A stretch of DNA of 64,000 bases from an uncultured Bacteroides sp. (GCF_963677685.1 NZ_OY782186.1:2294001-2358000), one strand, 5' to 3'. Shown: positions 36,708 through 49,023, counted from the stretch's first letter. Numbers and translations are program-made. Notes: generated by a model not told the origin, from the sequence alone.

Positions 36708-38024
36708 CTATTTCTGACCTATTCTAGAATAAGTAAATCCAAGTTCTTTTAATTCGTTACCATCATAAATATTGCGTCCATCCACCACGACATAATTCTT
36801 CATTGCTTTATATATGATGCCCCAACTAGGCATACGGAATTGTTTCCACTCTGTCAAAAGAGCGATAGCATCAGCATCAATTACAGCATCATACATGTCT
36901 TTGCAATAAATCACCACATCGCCTATACGCCGTCTTGATTCATCCATCGCAATAGGATCATAAACTCTCACAATAGCTCCAGCCCTCAAAAGCTTATCAA
37001 TAACTACTAGTGAAGGGGCTTCACGCATATCATCGGTTTCAGGCTTGAAAGACAGCCCCCAAAGTGCTATAATTTTGCCCTTTAATTCCCCGTTAAAAGC
37101 ATTATATAGTTTATCAAATACAATACTTTTTTGCTTTTCATTAACTTCTTCAACCGCTTCAATAACACGCATATGATAACCATACTCAACACCTGTATGT
37201 GCCAAAGCTTTCACATCTTTAGGAAAACAAGACCCACCGTAACCACAGCCTGCATAGAGAAAACGACTTCCGATACGAGAGTCAGATCCCATTCCTTTGC
37301 GAACATGATCCACATTAGCACCAACCAATTCACAAAGATTGGCTATGTCATTCATAAAACTTATTCGAGTAGCCAGCATGGCATTAGCCGCATATTTAGT
37401 CATCTCTGCAGAAGGCACATCCATAATAAGAATAGGATATCCGTTCAAAGTAAAAGGTCGATAAAGCTTTTCCATTAATTTACGAGCGGTTTCGCTCTCT
37501 ACACCAACCACAACTCTATCAGGTGCCATAAAATCTTTTATAGCCGCACCTTCTTTCAAAAACTCAGGATTAGAAGCTACATCAAATTTGATGTTCACCC
37601 CGCGTTTATCGAGTTCTTCCTGAATAGCAGCCCTCACCTTATTAGAAGTACCTACAGGAACAGTACTTTTAGTCACTAACACAATATGTTTTTTGATGTG
37701 GCGGCCTACGGTACGAGCCACTTCTAATACATATTTAAGGTCAGCACTTCCATCTTCATCAGGAGGAGTTCCAACGGCACTAAAAACGACCTCTACTTCA
37801 TCCAAGCAAGCAGTAAGATCCGTGGTAAAATGCAAACGCCCTGCTTTAACATTCCTGTCAACAAGATCATCAAGCCCGGGCTCGTAGATAGGCATCACTC
37901 CGTTAAGCAATTTACTTATTTTATTTTTATCAATATCTACACATGTTACATTAATGCCCATTTCAGAGAAACAAGCTCCCGAAACCAAACCGACATAACC
38001 GGTACCTACTATTGCTATATTCAT
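36708..38024 (-). CDS. ugd: UDP-glucose 6-dehydrogenase
   Basis: 438 aa. Oxidises UDP-glucose to UDP-glucuronate. N-terminal NAD site GTGYVGLVSGACF (about residues 7-19), catalytic Cys in GCGYGGSCFPKD (about 253-264), and LWGLSFKPETDDMREAPS (about 323-340). 17 bp upstream of the decarboxylase gene; the two form a UDP-xylose pathway. Confidence 0.95.
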   Translation of the reverse strand: MNIAIVGTGYVGLVSGACFSEMGINVTCVDIDKNKISKLLNGVMPIYEPGLDDLVDRNVKAGRLHFTTDLTACLDEVEVVFSAVGTPPDEDGSADLKYVLEVARTVGRHIKKHIVLVTKSTVPVGTSNKVRAAIQEELDKRGVNIKFDVASNPEFLKEGAAIKDFMAPDRVVVGVESETARKLMEKLYRPFTLNGYPILIMDVPSAEMTKYAANAMLATRISFMNDIANLCELVGANVDHVRKGMGSDSRIGSRFLYAGCGYGGSCFPKDVKALAHTGVEYGYHMRVIEAVEEVNEKQKSIVFDKLYNAFNGELKGKIIALWGLSFKPETDDMREAPSLVVIDKLLRAGAIVRVYDPIAMDESRRRIGDVVIYCKDMYDAVIDADAIALLTEWKQFRMPSWGIIYKAMKNYVVVDGRNIYDGNELKELGFTYSRIGQK

Positions 38025-38036
38025 AAACTTATATTA

Positions 38037-38432
38037 TTATTCTGATAATCCAAAAAGTTTTCGAAGTTCATATTGAAGAGGTTCCGAAATCCAAAAGACT
38101 ATTCGTTGCTCCATATTAGTTGCTCCTTCCTCAATAACCATGGATGTATAGCGCGGATAAGAATTTCCTTTACTGAACTTATTCTTCCAATGCAACGCTC
38201 TTAAATTCAACGGATGATCCCATAAGTCCGCAGGAACATTAAGCTGTTGCAATCTTGATATAGGATAAATATGATCTATTTCCCATCCAAAAATACTATC
38301 TTTATTGTTAAAATCATCATATACAATCCATGCACCACAAGCATCTTTGCGCACTCGGTCACCATTATACTCAGGAATAATCTGAGCAAACTCCCATGCA
38401 ATATTTTTTAAATCGTTCTTTACGTTATTCAT
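38037..38432 (-). CDS. HNH-type nuclease-like protein
   Basis: About 131 aa from the ATG at 38432; a GTG at 38447 would add five residues. A compact HNH fold: WEIDHIYPISR (the D-H of the His-Me finger), then HPLNLRALHWKNKFSKG (the Asn and terminal His/Lys). DACGAWIVYDDFNNK precedes it. No extra domain is visible. It could be a house-keeping HNH protein of the kind widespread in Bacteroidetes. It sits 12 bp upstream of ugd, probably by chance. Confidence 0.8.
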   Translation of the reverse strand: MNNVKNDLKNIAWEFAQIIPEYNGDRVRKDACGAWIVYDDFNNKDSIFGWEIDHIYPISRLQQLNVPADLWDHPLNLRALHWKNKFSKGNSYPRYTSMVIEEGATNMEQRIVFWISEPLQYELRKLFGLSE

Positions 38433-38527
38433 TTGTTTTGTATTCACCTAAGTTTGTGAAACCAAAGATTCAAATAATTTATAAAATAGCCAAAGAAAAA
38501 ATATTATTTTCACAAAATAAGCCCTAT

Positions 38528-40867
38528 TTATTCTAAGATTTTAAAACGGGCAAAGCGCAATAGCAGTTGCTTATCTCCAGCATTACGAAAACGAATAACA
38601 GCTTTAGCGTTTTCTCCCTCGCCTTCAACACGCAAGACTTCACCTATACCAAAGCGTTCATGTTCTATATTTTGTCCAGCAGACAAATTGTTAACAGAAG
38701 CAGCCCCCTCTCCTCCTCCAGACAATGTAGAAGGAGTTGAATCTATCTTTTTCAAGGTACGGACTCCCTGAACAATTGTTTTTTTAGCCGAACGTTCACT
38801 AAATGCCTTATCCGTCGTAGAAAAATGTCCTCCACGTTCTTTCTGCTCATTACGAAATCGAGTAGCTCTTTCATCCACTCCATGTTGAACAAGAGCTTCT
38901 TGAGGCAGCTGTAAAAAACGTGCATCAATATCTTTTAAAAAACGACTGGGAGTACCAAATTCCATCTTACCATAGCGAAAACGAGTACGAGCATAAGACA
39001 AAAAACAATGTTCTTCGGCTCGAGTGATAGCCACATAAAACAAACGACGTTCTTCTTCCATGCCACGAGGAGAATCACCAACCATGCTACTAGGAAAAAG
39101 ATTTTCTTCCATTCCAACTACAAAGACATTGCAAAATTCCAAACCTTTGGCGGAATGAATTGTCATCAAAGTTATTTTTTCCCCATCATCAGACTTGTCC
39201 GAATCTTGGTCGGTAAGCAAGGCAATATCCGATAGGTAATCAGATAATGAAATAGCTTCATTACCCTCTTCCATGCGCAATGAGCAAAAATCCTGCATAC
39301 CATTGGCAAGTTCTTCTATATTTTCTTGACGACTAAGATTTTCAGGAGAATTATCAACGTGTATATCGTTCAATATGCCTGAACGGCGAATAATATCCGT
39401 ACCTAATTGATAAGCATTCTTCTTTGAATCATCCAACGAAAATTCTTGTATCAACTCACGAAATCCCTGCAACTTAGTGTGTGTACCTTTATTTATAGAT
39501 AAGTTATAAGCAATTGGATCACAAATAACTGTCCACAAACTAACATTTTGTTCTGTAGCAGCAGCTATAATTTTACTGACTGTTGTATTCCCAATGCCAC
39601 GTGCCGGATAATTTATAATTCTTTTAAAAGCTTCTTCATCATCAGGGTTCACCACCAAACGGAAATATGCCACTACGTCTTTTATCTCTTTTCGTTGATA
39701 AAAAGATAGTCCACCATATATCTTATAAGGCATCCCCCGTTTACGCATAGCCTCTTCAAATATACGGCTTTGGGCATTGGTACGATAAAGTATTGCAAAA
39801 TCATTATACCCGTATCCTTTGTTGCGACGAAGTTCTGCTATTTTATTAATAACAATATCCCCTTCTTCCACATCAGAATATGCCTGAAAAAGCCCAATAG
39901 ATTCACCTCGTTCTTTCTCAGAAAACACTTCTTTTCGAATTTGTCTTTCATTTTTCTCTATTAAGCTATTAGCAGCAGAAACAATCGTTTGTGTAGAACG
40001 ATAATTTTGTTCAAGTTTGAAGATCTGAGTATTTTTATATACCTTGGTAAAATGAAGAATGTTATCAATATCTGCTCCTCGAAAAGAATAAATGCTTTGC
40101 GCATCATCACCTACCACACAAATATGTTGATGTTCACCAGCTAACTGCAAAACAATATTATGCTGGGCATAATTAGTATCTTGGTATTCATCTACCAACA
40201 GATAACGGAACTGTTCACGATAATGAGATAATACATCCGCATGTTCATGAAAAAGGATAAAAGTATAAAAAAGTAAATCATCAAAATCCATTGCTCCCGC
40301 TTGACGACAGCGTTCCCAATAGCGTCGATAAATATCGCGCACAGCGGGTATTTTTGCAGCGGAATCACTCTCAAAAGCCTCTTTATTGCCAGCATATCCT
40401 GTAGGAGATACTAAATGATTTTTAGCATTAGAGATGCGATTCTGTACCATCCCTGGTTTATAAACCTTTTCATCCAATCCCATCTCTTTTATAATGGAAC
40501 GAATCAAACTTTTGCTATCCGCCGTATCATAAATAGTAAACTGAGCAGTAAAACCTATCTTAGATGCTTCGGCTCTTAGAATACGTGAAAAGACAGAATG
40601 GAAAGTTCCCATCCACAAATAACGCGCCTTGCCCTCTCCTACTTGGCGAGCAATACGTTCTTTCATCTCTCTGGCCGCTTTATTAGTAAAAGTGAGAGCC
40701 AATATATTCCATGGTTGGTACCCATTCTCTAGCAAATAAGCAATTTTATAAGTAAGTACACGAGTCTTACCAGAGCCGGCACCGGCAATAACTAAAGAAG
40801 GTCCTTCATTATAAAGTACAGCATCTCGCTGACTTTCATTTAGTTCCTCTATATAATTTGTCGACAT
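38528..40867 (-). CDS. ATP-dependent DNA helicase, UvrD/PcrA type
   Basis: 779 aa from the ATG at 40867. Superfamily 1A helicase: Q-motif LNESQRDAV (residues ~7-15), Walker A AGAGSGKT (about 28-35), motif Ia ALTFTNKAA, motif II VDEYQDTN, motif III GDDAQSIYSFRGA, motif IV QNYRST, motif V TIHSAKGLEF and motif VI VAITRAEE. The C-terminal ~110 residues form the flexible tail with a small FGIGEV-type domain. A TATCTTTG element at 40891-40898 (minus strand) is the promoter. Confidence 0.94.
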   Translation of the reverse strand: MSTNYIEELNESQRDAVLYNEGPSLVIAGAGSGKTRVLTYKIAYLLENGYQPWNILALTFTNKAAREMKERIARQVGEGKARYLWMGTFHSVFSRILRAEASKIGFTAQFTIYDTADSKSLIRSIIKEMGLDEKVYKPGMVQNRISNAKNHLVSPTGYAGNKEAFESDSAAKIPAVRDIYRRYWERCRQAGAMDFDDLLFYTFILFHEHADVLSHYREQFRYLLVDEYQDTNYAQHNIVLQLAGEHQHICVVGDDAQSIYSFRGADIDNILHFTKVYKNTQIFKLEQNYRSTQTIVSAANSLIEKNERQIRKEVFSEKERGESIGLFQAYSDVEEGDIVINKIAELRRNKGYGYNDFAILYRTNAQSRIFEEAMRKRGMPYKIYGGLSFYQRKEIKDVVAYFRLVVNPDDEEAFKRIINYPARGIGNTTVSKIIAAATEQNVSLWTVICDPIAYNLSINKGTHTKLQGFRELIQEFSLDDSKKNAYQLGTDIIRRSGILNDIHVDNSPENLSRQENIEELANGMQDFCSLRMEEGNEAISLSDYLSDIALLTDQDSDKSDDGEKITLMTIHSAKGLEFCNVFVVGMEENLFPSSMVGDSPRGMEEERRLFYVAITRAEEHCFLSYARTRFRYGKMEFGTPSRFLKDIDARFLQLPQEALVQHGVDERATRFRNEQKERGGHFSTTDKAFSERSAKKTIVQGVRTLKKIDSTPSTLSGGGEGAASVNNLSAGQNIEHERFGIGEVLRVEGEGENAKAVIRFRNAGDKQLLLRFARFKILE

Positions 40868-41020
40868 CAAATATTAAATGTTAATTGAGGCAAAGATAAA
40901 AGAAAAGTTGGAGACCTGCGAACATTTCTTTTAGATATGGCGTTATATAACCAAAGTTTCAATTAACATAAATATATTGAGCTTATGAATACAATATTAA
41001 CGTCTTTAATACTTATGACT

Positions 41021-41602
41021 ATGACTTATAATATGCCAAAACTGCCATATGCAACAAATGCATTGGAACCTGTAATCAGCCAACAAACAATTGAGTTCCA
41101 TTACGGAAAACATTTACAAGCTTATGTAAATAACTTAAATAACCTTGTTCCCGGAAGCGAATTCGAAGGTAAAACTGTTGAAGAAATCGTAGCTTCCGCT
41201 CCTGATGGTGCTATCTTCAACAATGCAGGACAAGTACTGAATCACACTCTGTATTTCTCTCAATTTGCAGGAAAACCATCTCAATCAGAACCTTCCGGCA
41301 AACTAGCCGAAGCTATCGTTAAAGATTTCGGAAGTTTCGATAACTTTAAAAAAGAATTTACAGCTGCTTCTGTAAGCCTATTCGGTTCAGGCTGGGCTTG
41401 GCTTTCTGTTGACAAAGCTGGAAAACTACATATCACTAAAGAAACCAATGGTAGCAACCCTCTACGTGCCGGATTAAAACCTCTATTAGGCTTTGACGTA
41501 TGGGAACATTCATACTATTTGGATTATCAAAATCGTCGCGCTGACCACGTGAATGCCCTATGGAGCATCATCGACTGGGCAGTTGTTGACAAACGTTTCT
41601 AA
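41021..41602 (+). CDS. sodB: Superoxide dismutase (Fe/Mn)
   Basis: 193 aa from the ATG at 41021 (MTYNMPKLPY), the length of Bacteroides fragilis Sod; upstream ATGs at 40985 and 41015 are less likely. Metal ligands: His in EFHYGKH (about 27), His in LNHTLYF (about 74), Asp and His in FDVWEHSYYLDYQN (about 156-161). GSGWAWL and NRRADHVNALW are typical. Such enzymes may use iron or manganese depending on supply. Confidence 0.95.
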   Translation: MTYNMPKLPYATNALEPVISQQTIEFHYGKHLQAYVNNLNNLVPGSEFEGKTVEEIVASAPDGAIFNNAGQVLNHTLYFSQFAGKPSQSEPSGKLAEAIVKDFGSFDNFKKEFTAASVSLFGSGWAWLSVDKAGKLHITKETNGSNPLRAGLKPLLGFDVWEHSYYLDYQNRRADHVNALWSIIDWAVVDKRF

Positions 41603-41655
41603 TAAAACTTTCTCTATAGGAAAGAATAGAAGAAACTCAAAAGGTTATATATGCA

Positions 41656-41692
41656 AACACAGATATCTCAATTAGAAATATCTGTGTTTTTT
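41656..41692 (+). terminator. sodB terminator
   Basis: 11-bp stem AACACAGATAT/ATATCTGTGTT (41656-41666 with 41678-41688) followed by TTTTTTATTTTT. Confidence 0.85.
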
Positions 41693-41712
41693 ATTTTTCT
41701 CAGAAAAAGTAG

Positions 41713-41720
41713 TAACTTTG
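41713..41720 (+). promoter_or_regulatory. -7 element for the sensor kinase gene
   Basis: TAACTTTG, 18 bp before the ATG at 41739. Fits TAnnTTTG. Confidence 0.5.
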
Positions 41721-41738
41721 TGACCTAATTTCTATCAT

Positions 41739-43736
41739 ATGATACTCCAGGCGGTTATAAATCGGTATATTAGGTTCTTAGAAATGTCATTATTTTTACT
41801 TTCCATTTCATGTATAGTAAATGCTCATGACCCCCGCAATTTAGAGAAACTGCACACCAACGAAATTCTCTTCATTAGTTCGTACAATTCAGATACAAGA
41901 TATGCCTCTGAAAATATAAATAATTTCATAGACACCTACAGCAAATTGGGAGGAAATAGCTCTGTTGTTGTTGAAAACATGAATGCCATGAGCTTAAACG
42001 AAGCCGTAAAATGGCCTCGTAGGATGAACAATATATTAAAAAAGCACCCTCATGTTAAAATGATCATTCTTTTAGGAGGAGAAGCCTGGAATACTTATCT
42101 TAATTTAAAAGAAAAAAAATACAAAAAAATACCTATAATGTGCGCAATGGCGTCTCGTTATGGCGTCAAAATATACAATGGATCGGAAGTAGCAATACCC
42201 CCTAACCCCGAAAGTCTAGATATGTTTGATGAAATGAAAGATTTCAATGTAAAAATAGCTCTAGCTTATGAATACAATATTCCTAAAAATGTTGAACTAA
42301 TACATTCCTTTTTCCCTAAAATAAAAAATTTAGCAGTACTAACCGACAATACCTACAATGGCATTTCACATTATGCACTTTTAAAAAAAGAACTATCAAA
42401 ATACCCCGATTTTACAACTACTTTTATTGACGGAAGGAAACTTAATCTTGATGCTGCCACTCAAAAGATACATGAGCTACCCAAAAAGTCTGCAATGCTA
42501 TTAGGCATCTGGAAGATAGACAGCCTCGAAATATCATACGTAAACAACTCCGTTTATGCCTTTAAAAATGTCAACTCAAGCTTACCTGTATTCAGCTTCA
42601 CCTCTACCGGCATAGGCTATTGGGCTATCGGTGGATATGTTCCCATGTATAAAGATGTCGGTAGAAATTTGGGATTAAAAGCATACCAGGTATTAGACCT
42701 AAAACTGAAAAGATCCCACGAACTTATATCACTAAAAAATGAATATAAATTTGACGCTCAAATACTTCGCGAATTTGGTTTAAAGAACAAAAAAATACCC
42801 AAGGAAGCTTCTATAGTGAATAACATTCCTTCCTTTTTAGTAACCTACAAGAAGGAAGTTGAGATGATTTTTTTACTGTTTGTGCTTCTTGTTATAGGCT
42901 TGATTGTCTCGCTATACTATTATTATCGGATGAAAAAACTTAAAGATCGTTTGAGTATATTAGCAGACTCTCTAAGCGAAGATAAAAGAAAGCTTGAAGA
43001 TTCAGAAATAGAACTTCGTAAAGCCAAGGAAAATGCAGAAGAAGCTAGCAGAATAAAAAGTGCTTTCGTTTCAAATATGAGCCATGAAATACGCACACCG
43101 TTAAATGCTATCGTAGGTTTCTCAAGCCTCTTACTTGAAAGTATAACCCCTACTCCAGAACAAGAAGAATACGTTAATATAGTACATAAAAACTCAGAAT
43201 TACTCTTGCAATTAATCAGCGATATACTTGATATATCAAGATTGGAGTCAGGTAAATTACAATTCAATTATGAATGGTGTAACCTCTCTTCATGTTGTGA
43301 AGGCATGCTCACATTAGTTAATCAAGGAAATAATAACGATATAAAGTTATATTCTGAATTTCCTGATAATTCATACATACTTTATACCGATCCGTTACGC
43401 TTACAACAGGTTATAGTCAACTTGCTTACTAATGCTCTGAAATTTACCCCTAATGGAGGGAAAATCACTCTTGCTTTTAATATAGACAAAGAAAACTCCA
43501 GAATACTATTTTCTGTAACTGACACCGGATGTGGAATACCTAAAGATAAGCAAGAATTGGTATTCAATCGTTTTGAAAAACTAAATGAATTTGTACAAGG
43601 CACAGGGCTAGGATTAGCCATTTGCAAACTAACAGTGAAACACATGGGCGGAGAGATATGGATAGACAAGGAGTATACAGATGGAGCCAAATTTGTTTTC
43701 TCCCATCCTATTTTAAAAGAAAATGATAATATATAA
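41739..43736 (+). CDS. Sensor histidine kinase with large periplasmic substrate-binding-like domain
   Basis: 665 aa. A signal/anchor segment (about residues 12-29), then a ~340-residue periplasmic domain ([19 protein letters not shown]..., a two-lobed ABC-substrate-binding-like fold), a membrane segment (about 374-396), a coiled linker, and the kinase: H-box [16 protein letters not shown] (about 444-459), N-box [11 protein letters not shown]1 DTGCGIP, G2 GTGLGLAI. No receiver domain and no adjacent response regulator, so its partner is elsewhere. The ligand is unknown. Confidence 0.85.
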   Translation: MILQAVINRYIRFLEMSLFLLSISCIVNAHDPRNLEKLHTNEILFISSYNSDTRYASENINNFIDTYSKLGGNSSVVVENMNAMSLNEAVKWPRRMNNILKKHPHVKMIILLGGEAWNTYLNLKEKKYKKIPIMCAMASRYGVKIYNGSEVAIPPNPESLDMFDEMKDFNVKIALAYEYNIPKNVELIHSFFPKIKNLAVLTDNTYNGISHYALLKKELSKYPDFTTTFIDGRKLNLDAATQKIHELPKKSAMLLGIWKIDSLEISYVNNSVYAFKNVNSSLPVFSFTSTGIGYWAIGGYVPMYKDVGRNLGLKAYQVLDLKLKRSHELISLKNEYKFDAQILREFGLKNKKIPKEASIVNNIPSFLVTYKKEVEMIFLLFVLLVIGLIVSLYYYYRMKKLKDRLSILADSLSEDKRKLEDSEIELRKAKENAEEASRIKSAFVSNMSHEIRTPLNAIVGFSSLLLESITPTPEQEEYVNIVHKNSELLLQLISDILDISRLESGKLQFNYEWCNLSSCCEGMLTLVNQGNNNDIKLYSEFPDNSYILYTDPLRLQQVIVNLLTNALKFTPNGGKITLAFNIDKENSRILFSVTDTGCGIPKDKQELVFNRFEKLNEFVQGTGLGLAICKLTVKHMGGEIWIDKEYTDGAKFVFSHPILKENDNI

Positions 43737-43857
43737 TAACGATAAATGTCGGTCATTTAAACAACTAAAAAAAGAGGAAAAAATAAAAAAGTTGCAGAAA
43801 CTCTCTGATTCACTGTTATTTCTGATTTTTTTTCTCTTACTTTGTTCACAGTAAAGA

Positions 43858-43934
43858 CAAAGGGGTGCCCCAAGAAGGCTGAGATTATACCCTATGAACC
43901 TGATGCAGTTAATACTGACGCAGGGATTGTTGTT
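43858..43934 (+). promoter_or_regulatory. TPP riboswitch (THI element)
   Basis: Conserved THI-box pieces appear in order: GGGGTGCC, GGCTGAGA, ACCCTATGAACCTGAT, and ACGCAGGGAT. It lies ~80 bp before thiS, so it should switch off the thi genes when thiamin diphosphate is plentiful. The downstream operon is damaged. Confidence 0.93.
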
Positions 43935-44011
43935 CTTCCCAACTTCGCTTATCATCGTTAAGCAACTCCTCTTTGTATTTACATCCTTTTAATTTTTAAT
44001 AGACTAAAAAG

Positions 44012-44212
44012 ATGAAAGTACAAGTTAACAACAAGGAGATTGAAATTCACTCTTCAACTACCATCACTCAATTAACAGAAAAGCTCGAAATTCCTTCTGT
44101 AGGATCAGCTATCGCAGTCAATAATCAATTAATTTCCCGCTCCCAATGGGCTAGCCATTCACTCAAAGAGAATGATGACATAGTAATAATTCAAGCAGCT
44201 TGCGGAGGATAA
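44012..44212 (+). CDS. thiS: Sulfur carrier protein ThiS
   Basis: 66 aa, ubiquitin-like fold, ending in the Gly-Gly (AACGG) that is adenylated and thiocarboxylated to carry sulfur for thiazole formation. Family length. First gene after the riboswitch. Its activating enzyme ThiF is broken here (46402-46926). Confidence 0.92.
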   Translation: MKVQVNNKEIEIHSSTTITQLTEKLEIPSVGSAIAVNNQLISRSQWASHSLKENDDIVIIQAACGG

Positions 44213-44216
44213 AATT

Positions 44217-44834
44217 ATGGTCAGTCTACAATTTATTACCCATCAAACGGAAAAATATTCCTATCTTGAATCGGCTTGTATCGCTCTAGAAGGAGGATGT
44301 AAATGGATACAACTTCGCATGAAAGAGAGTACTCCCGAAGAAATTAAAGCTGTTGCCCTACCATTACAATCGCTTTGCAAAGAGCATGAGGCACTATTAA
44401 TTATTGATGATCATGTACAATTAGCTAAAGAAGTCGAAGCAGACGGAGTACATTTAGGCAAGCAAGATATGCCTATAACAGAAGCACGAAGTCTGCTTGG
44501 TGAAAAATTTATTATAGGAGGCACCGCTAATACTTTTGAAGAAGTACAATCACTCTATGTTGCCGGAGCAGACTATGCAGGCATCGGTCCCTTTCGATTC
44601 ACCTCAACCAAGAAAAATTTAAGCCCCATCTTAGGTATAGAAGGCTATCGCTTGATCATTGAAAAGATGGAGGAAAAAGAGATTCAATTGCCAACTGTAG
44701 CAATAGGAGGCATTCTATATGAAGACATTCCCTCAATATTAAGCACGGGAATAAATGGTATAGCCCTCTCTGGTGCTATTCTACATGCAGAAAATCCTGT
44801 AGAGGAGGTAAAAAAGATTCTTGCCTTATCGTAA
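44217..44834 (+). CDS. thiE: Thiamin phosphate synthase
   Basis: 205 aa, TIM barrel. Couples HMP pyrophosphate to thiazole phosphate. GGCKWIQLRMKE (about residues 25-36) binds pyrophosphate, LLIIDDHVQLAKEVEADGVHLGKQDM (about 60-85) contains the conserved Asp residues, and GGTANTFEE and GIGPFRFTSTK complete the active site. The canonical copy, compared with the divergent paralogue at 46994. 4 bp after thiS. Confidence 0.93.
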   Translation: MVSLQFITHQTEKYSYLESACIALEGGCKWIQLRMKESTPEEIKAVALPLQSLCKEHEALLIIDDHVQLAKEVEADGVHLGKQDMPITEARSLLGEKFIIGGTANTFEEVQSLYVAGADYAGIGPFRFTSTKKNLSPILGIEGYRLIIEKMEEKEIQLPTVAIGGILYEDIPSILSTGINGIALSGAILHAENPVEEVKKILALS

Positions 44835-44899
44835 AGGAAGAATCTTGAAAATCAAGCAAATTAATATCTGAGCACAATCATTCATTAAATACATAATAC

Positions 44900-46926
<2,027 letters not shown>

Positions 46927-46953
46927 AAATTATTTAGAGAAATAGTTAATAAG

Positions 46954-46961
46954 TAACTTTG
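46954..46961 (+). promoter_or_regulatory. -7 element for the second thiE-like gene
   Basis: TAACTTTG, 33 bp before the ATG at 46994. It sits inside the thi region, so this gene can be expressed independently of the riboswitch. Confidence 0.5.
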
Positions 46962-46993
46962 CCCAACTTTTACCGATTTTTTTAAAAAGATAA

Positions 46994-47602
46994 ATGAAAC
47001 TTATTGTAGTAACAACACCTACTTTCTTCGTAGAGGAAGACAAGATTATCACCGCTCTCTTTGAAGAAGGTTTGGATATTCTTCATCTCCGTAAGCCCGA
47101 ATTACCAGCAATGTATACAGAAAGGCTTTTGACTCTAATACCGGAAAAATACCATCACCGTATCGTCACTCACGAACATTTTTATTTAAAAAATGAATTC
47201 GATTTAATGGGTATTCATATCAACAACCGCAATCCAGAAGAACCTCATGATTACCACGGACATATAAGTTGTTCGTGCCACTCTATAGAAGAGGTTAAAA
47301 CTAAGAAAGCACAATACAACTACGTTTTTCTCAGTCCTATATATGATTGCATCTCAAAAGAGGGATACAATTCTCCTTACTCTGCCGAAGAATTAAGAAA
47401 AGCTGCATCCGAAGGTATCATAGATAACAAAGTAATAGCCTTAGGAGGTATCACTCCGGATAACCTGATGGAAATAAAAGATTTCGGATTTGGTGGAGCT
47501 GCTGTTTTAGGTAATTTATGGAATCATTTTGATGCTTGTAGCGATCAAAATTATCGGAGCGTCATTGAGCATTTTAAAATGCTTAAAGAGATGTCAGAAT
47601 AA
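46994..47602 (+). CDS. ThiE/TenI-like protein
   Basis: 202-aa TIM-barrel protein of the thiamin phosphate synthase family: ILHLRKPELP (about residues 29-38), VFLSPIYDCISKEGYNSPYS (about 116-135), VIALGGITPDNL. Compared with the canonical ThiE at 44217, the substrate-binding Asp pair (IIDDH) is replaced by THEHF, so it may be a TenI-like aminotransferase-independent isomerase or a divergent synthase. Usually the last gene of Bacteroides thi operons. Confidence 0.75.
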   Translation: MKLIVVTTPTFFVEEDKIITALFEEGLDILHLRKPELPAMYTERLLTLIPEKYHHRIVTHEHFYLKNEFDLMGIHINNRNPEEPHDYHGHISCSCHSIEEVKTKKAQYNYVFLSPIYDCISKEGYNSPYSAEELRKAASEGIIDNKVIALGGITPDNLMEIKDFGFGGAAVLGNLWNHFDACSDQNYRSVIEHFKMLKEMSE

Positions 47603-47643
47603 ATAAAAAAAGACGGTACTTCGATTCTCATCGCAGTACCGCC
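47603..47643 (-). terminator. Terminator downstream of galE
   Basis: 9-bp stem with one mismatch (GACGGTACT with AGTACCGCC), followed on the minus strand by an uninterrupted T-run. No other feature was seen in the ~190 bp between it and galE. Confidence 0.7.
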
Positions 47644-47832
47644 ACAACACAAACACAAAATAAAACACGACAAAACTACTATGCATCCAACCTGTATATA
47701 CTACTGAGAGTATAAGTAACTGTCACACATATTCGCATACAGGTAATCAGTTCAGGCTGCTTGCAAGTAAAAAACAAAACAAAAAATGATATTGTTTCAA
47801 CCACACAGGTTAAATATTGTTAACATAATTTT

Positions 47833-48867
47833 TTATTGAATACCTCTTTCACGCAATTTAAGTTGCCAAGCCCATGCCGAACGAAGGGTATCTTCTATAG
47901 AAGTTTCCGCTTTCCAACCTAATTCATTATTTGCATAATCAGGATTAGCCCACACCTTCTCAATGTCTCCGGCACGTCTTCCCACAATCTGATAGTTAAG
48001 TTTCACACCGGTAGATTTTTCAAAAGCATTAATTAGTTCCAATACAGATAATCCACGACCAGTACCAATATTGAAAGTTTCCACTTTTGCTTTCTGCTTC
48101 TGCTGCAAGATACGATCAATAGCTACCACATGAGCTTTAGCTAAATCTACAACATTAATGAAATCGCGAATGCATGAACCATCAGGTGTATTATAATCAT
48201 CACCAAACACACTCAACTTTTCACGAATGCCAATGGCAGTCTGAGTAAGAAAAGGAATCAGGTTTTGAGGTACTCCATTGGGCAACTCTCCCAACAATGC
48301 GGTAGGATGCGCTCCAATAGGATTGAAATAACGTAATAAAATAGCAGAAATAGGAGATCCTGAATGAATCGTATCACAAACAATCTCTTCATTGATCTGT
48401 TTGGTATTTCCATAAGGAGATTCTGCTTTCTTTATAGGAGCTTTTTCTGTAACAGGCAGTTCATCCGGCTGACCATAAACCGTACATGAAGAAGAGAAAA
48501 CAATCCCTCCCACATTATATTTAGGCATTAACTCAAGAAGGTTAATGAGCGAAAGCAGGTTGTTGCGATAATAAAGTAGAGGTTTTTGAACAGACTCTCC
48601 GACAGCTTTACTCGCTGCAAAATGAATAATAGCTTTTATCCCCGCATATTTGGCAAAAAGTTTATCCAAACCTTGGAAATCCAAACAATCAAGTTCTTCA
48701 AAAGCCGGACGTATTCCTGAAATTTTTTCAATATTATCTACTACATCAGCACTTGAATTCGACAGATTGTCAACAATGATTACTTCATAGCCACTATTTT
48801 GCAATTCAACTACGGTGTGCGACCCGATATAACCTGTCCCCCCGGTTACTAGTATCTTTTCTTTCAT
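47833..48867 (-). CDS. galE: UDP-glucose 4-epimerase
   Basis: About 344 aa from the ATG at 48867 (MKEKILVTGG); an upstream in-frame start adds 18 non-family residues. NAD site GGTGYIGSHT (about residues 8-17), SSSCTVYG (catalytic Ser region) and YGNTKQINEE (Tyr-x3-Lys). IVDNLSNSS, RYFNPIGAHP and DGSCIRDFINVVDLA are typical GalE. Interconverts UDP-glucose and UDP-galactose. Monocistronic. Confidence 0.95.
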   Translation of the reverse strand: MKEKILVTGGTGYIGSHTVVELQNSGYEVIIVDNLSNSSADVVDNIEKISGIRPAFEELDCLDFQGLDKLFAKYAGIKAIIHFAASKAVGESVQKPLLYYRNNLLSLINLLELMPKYNVGGIVFSSSCTVYGQPDELPVTEKAPIKKAESPYGNTKQINEEIVCDTIHSGSPISAILLRYFNPIGAHPTALLGELPNGVPQNLIPFLTQTAIGIREKLSVFGDDYNTPDGSCIRDFINVVDLAKAHVVAIDRILQQKQKAKVETFNIGTGRGLSVLELINAFEKSTGVKLNYQIVGRRAGDIEKVWANPDYANNELGWKAETSIEDTLRSAWAWQLKLRERGIQ

Positions 48868-49023
48868 ATTCAATAAATGTGTTAATATTTGATCTTTACT
48901 AAAGGGAGCACAAATATACAAATGTTATGTGAAGCAATGGTACTAAACAATGTATAATTTTAAATAAAAACCATTGAGACATGTGATAAAACAAAAATAA
49001 ACTTCTATTTTTGTATAATATTG

